Positions 21,867 to 31,891 of a stretch of DNA of 45,061 nt are shown one piece after another (the stretch's first letter is position 1; each line of letters starts with the position of its first letter). Under the pieces are notes generated by a model, which had not been told where the DNA came from, did no database searches, and saw only the letters and a program-made list of their open reading frames with translations. This stretch comes from Zygnema cylindricum (lineage: Eukaryota > Streptophyta > Zygnematophyceae > Zygnematales > Zygnemataceae). Location of the stretch: the NCBI GenBank assembly GCA_037447655.1, contig JBBHKE010001854.1, positions 1 through 45,061 of the forward strand. The letters are read 5' to 3'. The position numbers were made by a program, and so were the translations under genes.

Positions 21867-22157
21867 AAAGCGAAATTGGAGTGAAAGGAGTGCAGGGCGA
21901 CGTGGACCCCCTCACACGCGACCTTCACACCTAAAAACGCTCGATTCAGTAATGATCGTAATTATGTAGATCACGACATACCGTAAGCATCGCCAGTACG
22001 GTATGAAAGTACAGTACTGTACTGTCTACTTTCTTGAATTTGACATGTTCGTACATATTTCGTACGAAGAATAGTGAGCAAGCGTCGTCGGTGCCATCAT
22101 AGTGAACAGCTGCAAGTGGTCCCCAGTCGCTCTCTAAAGCGCAGCCCGTTTGTCTTC

Positions 22158-22426
22158 TTGTATTTGTCGCTATATGTTGGCTACAAGAAATCTGTCGTTT
22201 TGCGCGTAAGTTAGCCCCAGCCAATCAAAATTTCTCTGGATATAAATAAACGTTTCAGTGACTGCCAGGTTGACTCAACGGACGGCAGGGATTGTATTTG
22301 TCTCTATCCGTTGGCTTACAGATAATCTGTCGTTTTGCGCGTATGTTTGATCTTGCCAACCAAAATTTCTTTGGATATAAATAAACGTTTCAGTGGCTGC
22401 CCGGACGACTCAACAGACGGCAGCGA
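22158..22426 (+). promoter_or_regulatory. Duplicated CCAAT/TATA promoter-like module
   Basis: Two tandem copies of a ~134-bp unit (22158-22291 and 22292-22426) share TTGTATTTGTC, TCTGTCGTTTTGCGCGTA, CAAAATTTCT and GGATATAAATAAACGTTTCAGTG. Each has a good plant TATA box TATAAATA (22241-22248 and 22376-22383). The first copy has CCAAT 20 bp upstream; in the second it is CCAAC. They point towards the ORF at 24857, about 2.4 kb downstream. Promoter function is inferred from the motifs, not shown. Confidence 0.5.
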
Positions 22427-22870
22427 TTGAAAGTACGGAAAATCGGCTTGAATGGCTGCGATTCTATTTTTTTTAATTTAAAACAATGCAAAGCGAAAGC
22501 ATACTAGGAAAGCTGAATCGCTAACCGACAAAAAACGTAATAATGATAACTAATAAGAATAATAGTACTTTTCTAGCAGGAAATAGAAGGGAGAAAAAAA
22601 GTACAAAAAGAAAAGGAAAAGTGGAAAAAACTTAAAAAAGAAAGGTATAAAGTACAGTAGTGGAATTAACCAGGCAAAAAAAGATCAAAAAAGAAAAAAA
22701 AACAGAAAGAAAAACTTCTTAGGGTTTTACTCCTTATTTAGGGTTTCTCCAGAAACCATTCTACTGTCATAAGCTTTTTACTTTTTCATTTTCAACTTCC
22801 TTGCTGCCATTTTTCCGTACAGTACTGTTTCTAGGTTTTCTCCTCCTCCTCCTCCTCCTCCTAGCCAGAT

Positions 22871-22911
22871 TGACGTGACGTGACATGACGTGACGTGACG
22901 TGACGTGACGT
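22871..22911 (+). promoter_or_regulatory. TGACG pentamer array (bZIP/as-1-like sites)
   Basis: Head-to-tail pentamers give seven TGACG copies and one TGACA in 40 bp. TGACG is the core bound by TGA-class bZIP factors. It could also simply be a pentanucleotide microsatellite. A palindromic TGACGTCA follows 63 bp later. Confidence 0.6.
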
Positions 22912-22973
22912 GGCAGTCAGCAGAGGTGGTACAGAGAGGCGATTGAGCCACTGGTGTGTACGGATCAGCCTGC

Positions 22974-22981
22974 TGACGTCA
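22974..22981. promoter_or_regulatory. Palindromic TGACGTCA (CRE/C-box type bZIP site)
   Basis: This is a perfect eight-base palindrome just downstream of the TGACG array. Seven bases later the sequence AAG/GTAATA could be a splice donor (GT at 22988), which would make this site part of a non-coding first exon or the promoter of the downstream ORF. Confidence 0.45.
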
Positions 22982-23039
22982 CAGAAGGTAATATTTTGCG
23001 GAATTAAGATTCGAGAGGTGTTTGAGTGTTTTGCGGATT

Positions 23040-23410
23040 GATTTACCTTTTTTGTCCCTCTCTCTTTAATTTTCTCTTTCTCCCTCCTCTCTCTCTCTCT
23101 CTCTCTCTCTCCCTCTCCCCCCCCTCTTCCTCCCTCTCTCCCTACCTCTCCTTTTCTACCTCTCTTATTCTATACCTCCCTACCTCTGTCCCGCTCTCCC
23201 TCTCTCCCTCTCTCGCTCTCTCCCTCTTCTCTAATCCCTCCCTCCTGACCCTCCTGCCACTTCTCTCTCCTCCCTACCTCCCTACCTCCCTACCTCCCTA
23301 CCTCCCTACCTCCCTACCTCCCTCCCTCTCTCCCTCTCTCCCTCCCCCTCTCCTTCTCTCCCTCTCTCCCTCTTTCCCTCTCTCCCTCTCTCCCTCTCTC
23401 TTTCTCTGGG
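23040..23410 (+). repeat. CT-rich microsatellite and CCTACCTC repeats
   Basis: Runs of (CT)n, CCCTCTCT and about six tandem CCCTACCT units (near 23273-23320) make a strand-biased pyrimidine tract. The 135-residue Ser/Leu/Pro ORF across it is a by-product of the repeat. Confidence 0.85.
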
Positions 23411-24100
23411 TATCTACATTTTGTCGCTGCTAGTAGTGAAAGTCCACAATAAAGCTCTCACTGTAATTAGCGTGGACCGTTGTGCCTCTCTGTACTTTTT
23501 TGAGGGTGTGTACCGCTTAGTTTGTACCGTAGTACTGGATATATAATATAATATAATATAGTATAATATAATATAGTATAATATAATATAATATAATTAG
23601 GACTAATGGATAAATTCAGTTTGTAAATCACTAGCATCCTGGTAGACCCTTGCATATGTACGGAAATAGTACGGAAATAGATTCTCATCCATATTGTTAG
23701 CCCGTCCACATCAACTGTCAAATATATTATTAACAATTTATTATTTATTTATTATTTATATTATTATTTATTTATTATTAGTATTTACTTATTTATTATT
23801 ATTTTATTTATTTACAAATATGTAACTGTAAATTATGTAACTTTTTTTTTTTGTCATCTTCTCAACTCTTGTAACCACGACAGTAATTTTTGTAACTAAT
23901 TTTTTGTTTTTTTCTCAACGCTTGTAACTTTCGAAGGGACGTAAATTAGAGTGGAAGAAAGGATGATTGAGTAGGACTTTAGATTTTTGAATGACTAAAA
24001 TGTCTTTTTGGTCATCTCTATTTGCGGTGCAGATTTGAATTTCTTCCCTCAACGTCGGAGCACTGTCAATTCAAGCAATGCTTGTTTTACTGCAAGTATG
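23411..24100. other. Gene-free spacer with AT microsatellites
   Basis: (ATAAT)n/(TATAATA)n repeats occupy about 23540-23597, and TTATTATTTATTTA-type repeats occupy about 23720-23815. The region may lie in a 5' leader intron of the downstream gene. No coding region is seen. Confidence 0.5.
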
Positions 24101-24856
24101 GTTCTTGCCTTCCTCTCTCTTCCCTTCTTCCCCTCCTTTCTCTTCCCTTCTTCCCTTTCTCTCTTTTCCCTTCTTCCCTTGTTCCTTCTTTTGTCCTCAC
24201 TTCTTTCTTGCTTCTTGTCCTCCTTCCCACTCCTCAACTTTCTTGGCTTTCAAAGGCGCAAGTTTCTTGTTGTATATCTATTTTCAACTTTTTAAGTCCT
24301 TTCTCTCTCTCTCCCTCTTTCTTTCTAGCTCCCTTCTTTCCCTCTTGGCATTTTTAATTCCGTTTCAAATGCATTTTTTTGCACTTCAATTTGAGGTTTG
24401 AGTCCAATATCTCTTTTTCTCTCTTATCGCCCTCCTTCTCTGACCCTTTTTCCTTTCCCCTCTTCCCCTCTTCCCCTCTTCCCCTCTTCCCCTCTGCTAT
24501 CCTCTCTTTTGAAACGGATGCCGTCTTTGTAGCTTCTTTTTGTTTTAACAATATTGTCTCTTAACTTACATTTTATTTAACAATTCTGTCGTTTCAAATG
24601 TTACTCCAATAAGGCTTAACAAATCTGCCTTCCTTGTTTGTTGTTCGTGTCTCTCCTTTCCTTTCCGGCTTCCTCCTCTCTCCCTTTCCCTTTTCTCTTG
24701 CCCTCTTAGTCAACTGTTTTTGTTTTTTCTTGGCTCGAGTTTTGATGAATCTTTTTGTCCTGTCTTCCCCTGACAGTGGTGATTGTGTGCGGTGGGCTTC
24801 CTGGCAACTTCCCTCCACATCTCCCCAGTTTTTTGTCATGTTCCCCCAAACCGACC
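24101..24856 (+). other. Pyrimidine-rich leader region before the 878-codon ORF
   Basis: Long stretches of TTCC/CTTC on the plus strand resemble a plant 5' leader or the 3' part of a leader intron. Candidate acceptors are CCCCTGACAG at 24776 and CTCCCCAG at about 24829. The mirror ORFs on the minus strand are Lys/Glu/Arg repeat artefacts. Confidence 0.4.
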
Positions 24857-27493
24857 ATGGAGAGGTCCTCGTCTTTTTCTGAAGATGGAGAAGGTTCTCG
24901 GGCTTTGTCCACATCTGTCTCGGAAAAGTTCGGTAAAGAGGGAGATGTGGAGGATATAAATATGGAAGGAAAACAAATGGATACAGATTCATCCAATAAA
25001 TTGCAAACTCTTTTATTTTACGGCTCCGAAGAGCAAGAAATCGTGGGAAATTCTTCTCGAGACAAAAATGTTTGTAAAGGGTGGGAAGAAAATGTTGGAA
25101 ATGGTTGGGAAGGAAATTTATCTTGGAGGTCGCCTTTGAGCTCTGGAGGTAGTAAACCAAGAGGAATAGATTTTAGAAATTTGAAAGGAGATATGGAACT
25201 TGTGAATCGAGACGTCTCTCTCTCATCTAAGTCGGATTCAAAGAATTTTGAGGATTATGGTTTTAAGAGAGGAGAAGAAGTGAGTGGAGAGGTAGTGATG
25301 GAGGTAAATACCGTGGCAAAGTGGAGGAGAGGCTGGTCGGATATAGTTTCTCCCAAGGGGAGACAGGGAGGAGTGAAAGAAGAGGATGGAGGGCAAGGAG
25401 AGAAGGAAGGGTTATGGGAGAGAAAGGAATATGAGGGGAAATGTTATGATGGAGGAAAGAGGAGGCATGACGGGAAGGACAAAAATGCCGAACCAGTTAA
25501 CAAAAGGTTAAATGTCGATAAACGTGAGAATGTAGAAAAAGATAGTTTTTTGCTTCTTGATAGTTCTGGAGGAGCAGCAGCAAGAGGAGGGGGAAGAGGA
25601 GGAGGAGGAGGAGAAGGAGTAGGAATAGGAGTATCAAGAGGAAAAGATGTTCAAATAGAAAATTCTCAGGAAACTTGTCTTGAATTGCGATTGGGACGAG
25701 ATTTGAGGCACGGAAATGTTTTCTTGAAGCATTGGGAAAATGCAAAGCAAAGTAATAGTTCCGGTGGGAAAATTTTGTTTACGAGGGATTTTGAACCTGA
25801 TTTAGAGCTTGGGCTCTCCCTCGGAGGGATGATAAGCTCCTCTCCTGGGACTCCATGGAGACTCGAAAACCAAAACCAAAACGAGAAAGAGAAGGAGAAC
25901 AAAAACTTGAGCGAGAACGAGAAACGGAATCGGAACGAGAATAGGAACGAAGGTGAGAAGGAGAAGGAAAAGGGAAAGAAGTGCAAGGAAATGGAGGAGG
26001 AGGAGGAGGAGGAGCAGGGATGTGAAAAGGAAAAAGGGAAGGAGAAAGTGAAAGAGGGAGAGAAGTCATCACCGGTGATAGGAAGGGAGGAGGTTCATAC
26101 GGAACAAACAAAACACGGAGATGATTGTCAGGGGGAAATTGTGGAGGAAAAAGACGTTCCGAGGAGGACAGGTAGTGGATCGACGGCTTGGCTTGCGCGA
26201 CATGCGAGAGAGAAGAGAGGGTCAGAAGAGAGAGAGAGAACCGACATTCTACAGAGAAGTACACAGGAAACTAACGAAATTTCACCTCGAGATTCAGTTT
26301 CTCAATTCAATTCAAATACAATCCCTAAAAGTACGGCCGATGTGCCGGAAGACCTGAGTCAAAATTTGGGGTTTTCAACGAGGGAGTTCGGAAATGCTTT
26401 ACTTGCAAATAGACCAGAAAGGTCTAATTGGGGAGGAGTTTTTTTCGGTACAAATTTAAACGATTCTCCTCATGGACTTACTCCCACTACTCCTGCTCCA
26501 CTTGCGGCAACTTTCATGCGTCCAGATTTCTCTCCTTCTCCGCGGGCTCCTGTAGGTGTAAATCGCGGTACAGAAAAGGGAAAGGGAATATCGAAAGAGA
26601 AAAATATTTCTATGAGTGGGGATAGTCCCAGAATTGTTTTGGGAGGAAAGCATAAATCGTTTCTCGTGACAGGTGAGAGTCCCAATTCTGCGAATTTAAA
26701 AATGTCTCTTCCTGGATGGCCTACTAGTGGTCCCAAATCTACACCATCGAGAAAACGAGGAACTCCATTGGTTTTTAACTCACAAAACGGAATGGGATGG
26801 CCGATAAAATCTGATGTGATGGTGGACGGAACGGTGAGTTCCATGCAAGAAATTGACCATCATCATAGATCTTTGAATGAGACAAAAAACATCGGTTCTG
26901 ACGTCAGAAACGATTCTGTTTGGTCTTCGAAATCTGCAACTCTCGTCCCCCAAGATCCTTTTCAAGTAAACTTTTCGAGATTGCAACCAACGTTGAGTAA
27001 TTCTTCTCGAAACAAATGTTTATTGCCTCCGAGAGAAGAATCGGGAGCTTGGCCAATCATCATGGGCCGGTCACCGGCAGTTAATACTCAATGTCATACA
27101 GCTGTCGTATTGACTGGAGTACAAAATTCTTTGTCTTCTTCTGAAGTAGTCGCTGAGGTTCTACCTTCGACGAATCACGAAGGGACGTTTCCTCCTTCGG
27201 AAATGGCGAGACAGACCGAAAAAGCGATTGATGTCATGGCGAGAGTCGCGAGATTTCAAGTACAAGCAGCAATGGAGGGAGAGTTAAAGAAATCGGTGAA
27301 TAATTTGCAAATCGTGGGAGGATCGGTGCAAGAAAGTACAAATTTGGGCAAGAATTCGGCCGTGGTTTCGTCTTTACTAGAAGGTTCTACGATCGGAAAC
27401 AATCATCGGAACAGTTTCAAGATTCCACATCCGTCGGTTTCTTTATCAGGTGGGAAAGTCAATCACGGAAATACTGACACGAAGAATCAATAA
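24857..27493 (+). CDS. Uncharacterised 878-aa nuclear-type protein with EAR-like LxLxL motifs
   Basis: An uninterrupted ORF begins at ATG 24857 in good context (ACCATGG). The frame is open upstream to 24755, but only from a TTG, so 24857 is the first ATG. I do not recognise the family. Visible parts: a polar Ser/Gly/Lys/Glu-rich N-terminus; a Lys/Arg cluster with KRLNVDKREN; a Gly-rich stretch (about residues 237-262, ARGGGRGGGGGEG); CLELRLG (274-280) and DLELGLSLGG (315-324), both fitting the LxLxL EAR pattern that recruits TOPLESS-type corepressors; a very charged Lys/Glu/Asn segment (about 335-406) with a Glu run; SPGTPWR-like Ser-Pro sites; and a C-terminal helix-prone stretch EKAIDVMARVARFQVQAAME (about 790-810). 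No DNA-binding domain, signal peptide or membrane segment is seen. A length of 878 codons without a stop, with an amino-acid pattern not explained by simple repeat alone, argues for a real gene. A role as nuclear repressor or adaptor is inference. Confidence 0.7.
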   Translation: MERSSSFSEDGEGSRALSTSVSEKFGKEGDVEDINMEGKQMDTDSSNKLQTLLFYGSEEQEIVGNSSRDKNVCKGWEENVGNGWEGNLSWRSPLSSGGSKPRGIDFRNLKGDMELVNRDVSLSSKSDSKNFEDYGFKRGEEVSGEVVMEVNTVAKWRRGWSDIVSPKGRQGGVKEEDGGQGEKEGLWERKEYEGKCYDGGKRRHDGKDKNAEPVNKRLNVDKRENVEKDSFLLLDSSGGAAARGGGRGGGGGEGVGIGVSRGKDVQIENSQETCLELRLGRDLRHGNVFLKHWENAKQSNSSGGKILFTRDFEPDLELGLSLGGMISSSPGTPWRLENQNQNEKEKENKNLSENEKRNRNENRNEGEKEKEKGKKCKEMEEEEEEEQGCEKEKGKEKVKEGEKSSPVIGREEVHTEQTKHGDDCQGEIVEEKDVPRRTGSGSTAWLARHAREKRGSEERERTDILQRSTQETNEISPRDSVSQFNSNTIPKSTADVPEDLSQNLGFSTREFGNALLANRPERSNWGGVFFGTNLNDSPHGLTPTTPAPLAATFMRPDFSPSPRAPVGVNRGTEKGKGISKEKNISMSGDSPRIVLGGKHKSFLVTGESPNSANLKMSLPGWPTSGPKSTPSRKRGTPLVFNSQNGMGWPIKSDVMVDGTVSSMQEIDHHHRSLNETKNIGSDVRNDSVWSSKSATLVPQDPFQVNFSRLQPTLSNSSRNKCLLPPREESGAWPIIMGRSPAVNTQCHTAVVLTGVQNSLSSSEVVAEVLPSTNHEGTFPPSEMARQTEKAIDVMARVARFQVQAAMEGELKKSVNNLQIVGGSVQESTNLGKNSAVVSSLLEGSTIGNNHRNSFKIPHPSVSLSGGKVNHGNTDTKNQ

Positions 27494-28189
27494 TTTAAAG
27501 ATTTGCTCTCTCTCTTTCTCTCAAGTCTTTTGATTTATCAAATACGAGTGTCAAGAAAAGAAAAGAAGAGGAGATAAGTCCAATAATTTTAGTAGTGATA
27601 TTAACAAATTGGTTTTAGCTCTTTAAAACCACATGTATAGGATTTGTGCCGTGTTTGCACCTAAATCTGTATTCACTTAAAAAGGTGTAAACACTTTGGA
27701 ACAAAAATAGTGTAGTACTTAATTCGTGACCACTTAATTTTTCCACATTTTTGGGAACCTACCGATGGTACTACTTATGGGTAGTGAATCCTAGTGGCCC
27801 ATGGTTAAGAACTTTACTTTAAATAGTTGTTTTAAACCTAACTTACGGTACCATTATATAGTGTTGGTCCTTAACTGTTTCTATGTAAAAGCACGGAGGT
27901 TTCTTTTTCTTTTTGATTGTTTTCGTCCATTCGAGAAAAAATAGAGAAACGGTTATTTTGTAGAAAAGTTGTTACTTTTTCGGTTTAGAAGATTTGAGTT
28001 TTTTTGTTAAATACTAAAGTTGATGGTACCAAAGCAGGTTAAATGTTTTCAATCTACTGATAAGTAACTTTTTCCTAACTTTTTCTTAACTTCTTCTTAA
28101 CTTTTTCTTTTCAATTTTCCTGATAATTGTGTTAAAAATAGCTACAGTATTTTTTGTGCCTCTTTTTAACCTTTGCTGTATTGTGTTAC
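27494..28189. other. 3' flank of the 878-aa gene
   Basis: It starts with a CT-rich stretch just after the stop, as is common in a 3' UTR. No exact strong polyadenylation site could be assigned. The remainder is AT-rich without genes. Confidence 0.4.
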
Positions 28190-31000
28190 CGGTTTTATTT
28201 TACAAGGAAAAAATAGAAGTTTTATTAAGAAAGAGCGATAGTAAACCATTTTCAGTACATAAAAACAAACAAAACAAAAACAAAGGAGTCACAAAAGAGA
28301 ACTATAGAAACAAAAACAATGGAACGAAAAGGCAAATGAATCTGAAAGACTTCATAGTGGTATTGATGATGAGAATATAATGTTGGGAATTTACCGATTT
28401 TGCTACAACTGCTTAAAACTACATGTGTTTTTTGTTTTTGAATCCTCACTATTCATGTTGATTATGCGGAGATGATCGAGAATGTTTTTAGACGAAAAGT
28501 AGGAAACAGCGGTAGTTCCGCTATTTAAGGAAACTAGACTTTATTAGGAAATCGCGATGGTGAACCATCTTGAGTACATGGGAACGAAAAAATAATGGGC
28601 AAATCCAAAACTGTAAAACTAAATTTGGAGGGAAGCAAGCAAAACGAGAAAGCAAACCGAAGTAACTAAAACAAAGAAGAAGGGCATGTAAAACAAAGAC
28701 GCTAAAAGAAGCAACAACCACTAAAAGTAAAGACACAAGAGTGTGCTTAAACCAATATTACTTAACCAAACCTTAGCATAGATAAAGATCTACGGAAAGC
28801 AACCTCGTTAAGCCCCCCAAGCTCGGAGGAGGTCGTCGACAGAGTTTTGGAACATGTCGGCAATCCATAACCTCAAAATAGGATCGAAGGAGGATAAAAG
28901 TTTGCACTTGAAGCCATAGATAAATGTTGACGATAAAAGACAAACCGACCACAAGTACTGACAAACTCATCGGAACAATCAAATATATCTCGACAGCCGT
29001 TGGAGTTAAGTCAATCCATAGTGTCTCGGTGTGCATAATCACGCTCCTTCTTAACCGAGGTAGGGTCGGCCACTCCAACGTGCCAAGCTGCTCAACCGAC
29101 AATTGCATCCGGGGCAAGATTCGCTAAAACAATGTCACCAAATATATGACATGTATCAGCGAGCAGTACAACATCAATCGGATGCGAAGGAATAATATGG
29201 GAAATCTACATATTTTGTGGAACAAAATGTCTAACCTAGAAGCGACAGTCGCAATGGTGTCGCAAATAGTGTCGTGCGCCTAAATCAACTCACCCCTGTG
29301 TGAGCAACGAAGCAAATGGACGCCATTGGCTGGAGGACACGGTCACACGACTAAACAAGAGAGCCTAAGTAAAGGTGGATGGGAGAGGCTAACTCTGAAC
29401 TTGAGGGCGGTGGTGAATTGAGCAAGCGTGAAAGGTAGAGTGATTAAAAAAGGTATTTTGAGGGTTTTTAGCTCGACCATGCCCACCGCAAGAGTGAAAG
29501 TGCTCATGCAAAGAATCAGAGGGACGCGCCTGAAGAAGCTCGAATTAAATGGTGCGACAACCTTTTCAAAATTGATTCTTAGACGCGCGAGTGATTTCAT
29601 AACAAGGGTGGAGGGAAGCGACATATTTGGTAGAGCAAGAGGAAGAATACGACATGACGCCTCCAAAATGAACCTTAAGAACTCGAAGGCACCGTCTAAA
29701 ACGCGAGGGACAACGGTAACAAGAACGGAGTAGAGTGGAGGAAATCAGGCACCGAATTCCTGAGTAGGCAGCGAGAGCCACACGTGCTGTAGAAAATTAA
29801 ACCCAACTCTCTTCAAAGACAAGAAGGGATGCCAAGGAAAATGCGGTTAAGGTTATTTTAGAGTTAAGGTTAAGGTAAGAGTTAGGGATAAGTTTAAGGT
29901 TAGGGTTTGCAGGTCGAGACTCGCGATCAAAAGCTCAACGACCATTCAAAGTGTGGAGGGCGTCCATGAGGTGATCATCAAAAGGGTGCCCAGGAAAAGC
30001 CACTTGGGGAAGAGAAAGGGAAGATATAAGGGGGAGGGAAGATATAAGAGGAAGGGAAGATTTAAGAGGAAGGGAAGAGGACGGGTCATATCTGCCTAAC
30101 GAGCAAAATCAAGAAGTTGGGTCGCGATAGTATCCGAACCAAGCAGGTAAACCAGCACTTGAATGCCACTGGATGGAGGAGTTTGAAAACCATGAGGGGG
30201 AGTAAAGGGAGGGAGAGTAAAGGAAGGAGGAATATTACGAGGTAATCAAACAAAAAACTTCGACGGTTGAACAAAAAGGCTGTGTTTTTGCCAAACGATC
30301 TTTGACAAAGTTAAGGGATAACACAATTTGGTCCATAATCGGGTCAATAATATGGGTGTCGTCCGCCATTGAAGGGAAGAGGTAGGAAGGGAAGAGGTAG
30401 AAAGGGAAGAGGTAGCAAGAGAAGAGGTATGAAGGGAAGAGGTAGCAAGAGAAGAGGTAGGAAAGGAAGAGGTAGGAAGGGAAGAGGTAGGAAGGGAAGA
30501 GGTAGAAGGAGAAGAGGTAAGAAGGGAAGAGTTAGGAAGGGAAGAGGTAGCAAGAGAAGAGGTAGCACGAGAAGAGGTTGGAAGGGAAAAGGTAGGAAGG
30601 GAAGAGGTAGCAAGAGAAGAGGTAGGAAGGGAAGAGGTAGGAAGGGAAAGTAGAAGCGAAAGTGTGAGGCCCAGTAAGAGCAAAGGCAAATAAAGGTCCA
30701 CCAAGAGGGTTGACCCAGAGGAAAGAGGAACCAAATCAGTATTAGAGATTAATTTGATAGTTTTTGTTTATGTGTTTCATCTTGGTGCTGATTTTGTGTT
30801 GGTTGTTCCTTTCTATGTACTTTGTTAGTTGAGCCTTCTCTACGTGTTTGTTCATTTCCAATGTTCATTTCGAAGGTTTTTTGTTAATTTTTTTGTATTA
30901 GGTCTTGTTCATTTTTCTGCTTCTTTTTTGTTGTTCATTTCCGTTGTCCCCATGTTATCAGATTGTTTACCATCGGGCTTGTTTAATAAAGCTCATTTTC
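28190..31000. repeat. Unclassified retroelement-like repeat region
   Basis: A short signature, ACCATCG...TAATAAA (in variants such as GTTTACCATCGGGCTTGTTTAATAAAGC), occurs on the plus strand near 30967-30994. It occurs on the minus strand near 28540-28565 and 28220-28250. These look like 3' ends of repeated transcribed elements. ORFs between (28773-29117, 29343-29781, minus) have no domain I recognise. Degenerate TTAAGG/TTAGGG words lie at 29850-29910, and GGAAGATATAAGAGGAAGG minisatellite units lie at about 30010-30075. Confidence 0.35.
30371..30652. repeat. 15-bp minisatellite, GAAGGGAAGAGGTAG, about 19 units
   Basis: Head-to-tail 15-mers carry variants (GCAAGAGAAGAGGTA, GTAAGAAGGGAAGAG). 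Because 15 is a multiple of three and the unit rarely forms a stop, frames on both strands stay open and give pentapeptide repeats (SSLPT, RKGRG). The ORFs at 30246-30734 and 30344-30653 are consequences of this. Confidence 0.9.
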
Positions 31001-31477
31001 ATAAAAACAAAACAAAATAAAAGAGCTTTTATTCTTCAATGAGGATATATGTCTTTGGAACCACTTTATTTTATTAATCGACGACTTTATAGATGAAATG
31101 ATTTATAACCAATTCACGGAAGAAATGATTCATATGGAGCATGTTTTACACGAAGAAATACATGGCGAGATATTTTGACCAATGTGCCGATTCACGATAT
31201 TTTTATTATGTGTGACGTAGTGTACACTGGGAATGAATCCTTAATAGAGAAAAGAAAATAATAGCATCGGTCTTACATTAGTGTTGTTAGTTATGATTTA
31301 CTGATTTAAAGAATCGACTTTAAACACATTTTTTCGGTCAAGGGCCAAAAAAGAATTAAGTTATTGTAATCAACACTAATAGCAATTTAATACATTATGC
31401 CAAATCTTGACTTTGGAAAGGTAGTGGACAGACCTTAATGTGATTACAAAAAAAACTTTTTTTTGTTAATTCTTAGA
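31001..31477. other. Gene-free spacer
   Basis: AT-rich; no domain, RNA gene or clear repeat is recognised. Confidence 0.5.
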
Positions 31478-31891
31478 GGGCCCTTTGCCGATATTCGGTA
31501 TGTACCTAATTTTGGGTAACCGATAATCGATACATCACTTCAATATATCGAGGAGCTCAATGTCGCGATATTTGTGCAATATATAGGCCGATATCACAAT
31601 AAATTTTTATCGGAATATATCAAAGTGCGCTAGGTCAAACAAATTTCCAAAAGTTCCCGGCGTTGAGGTTGTGAGGTATCTTCCGAACGATTCACTGTAC
31701 GATTTACCGTGCTATTCACCGTACTGTTTACCGTACTAAATATGACACCTACCTCCTACCAAATATATCACGATAACTTTTGTTGGTCCAGAAGCGATAT
31801 ATCGAGCCCCCTGACTGTTCGATATTCCGATATATCGAATATCGAATTTATCGCGATAAATTTTTACCCGATACACAACACTACATTTTAT
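31478..31891. mobile_element. Putative MITE remnant rich in ATATCG words, right end CGATACACAACACTA
   Basis: The right terminus CCCGATACACAACACTA matches that of the element at 280-740, and the interior shares dense GATATATCGA/CGATAA words. The left terminus is not recognisable, so the start given is only where the ATATCG-rich interior begins. Confidence 0.4.

Larger units (their letters stand above)
18307..22157. other. Long gene-free AT-rich region between GGTTCGG-rich blocks
   Basis: No coding signal is recognised in almost 4 kb; short ORFs are scattered in all frames and lack domains. GGTTCGG/CCGAACC-rich blocks lie at 18832-18900 and 21690-21866 and are listed separately. A (TG)n run of about 11 repeats is at 20269-20290. 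The part between the blocks is more AT-rich than the rest. Confidence 0.5.

Noticed and set aside
23026-23433. 135-residue Ser/Pro/Leu protein
   Set aside because: Composition is entirely due to CT and CCCTACCT repeats.
24755-24856. Possible 34-residue N-terminal extension of the 878-aa protein
   Set aside because: It opens with TTG, not ATG; the first ATG in frame is 24857 in a good context, and the extension lies in pyrimidine-rich leader sequence.
24049-25160. Minus-strand Lys/Glu-rich ORFs near the EAR-like gene
   Set aside because: They are complements of pyrimidine-rich leader DNA or shadows of the plus-strand gene, without motifs.
25666-26264. Phe/Ser/Pro-rich minus-strand ORFs (106 and 161 codons)
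   Set aside because: They are mirror images of the Lys/Glu/Glu-rich coding segment of the 878-aa gene.
29850-29910. True interstitial telomere array
   Set aside because: TTAAGG, TTAGGG and GTAAGAG words are too irregular and short.
30371-30652. CRISPR-like array
   Set aside because: The units are contiguous 15-mers with no spacers, and the sequence is eukaryotic.
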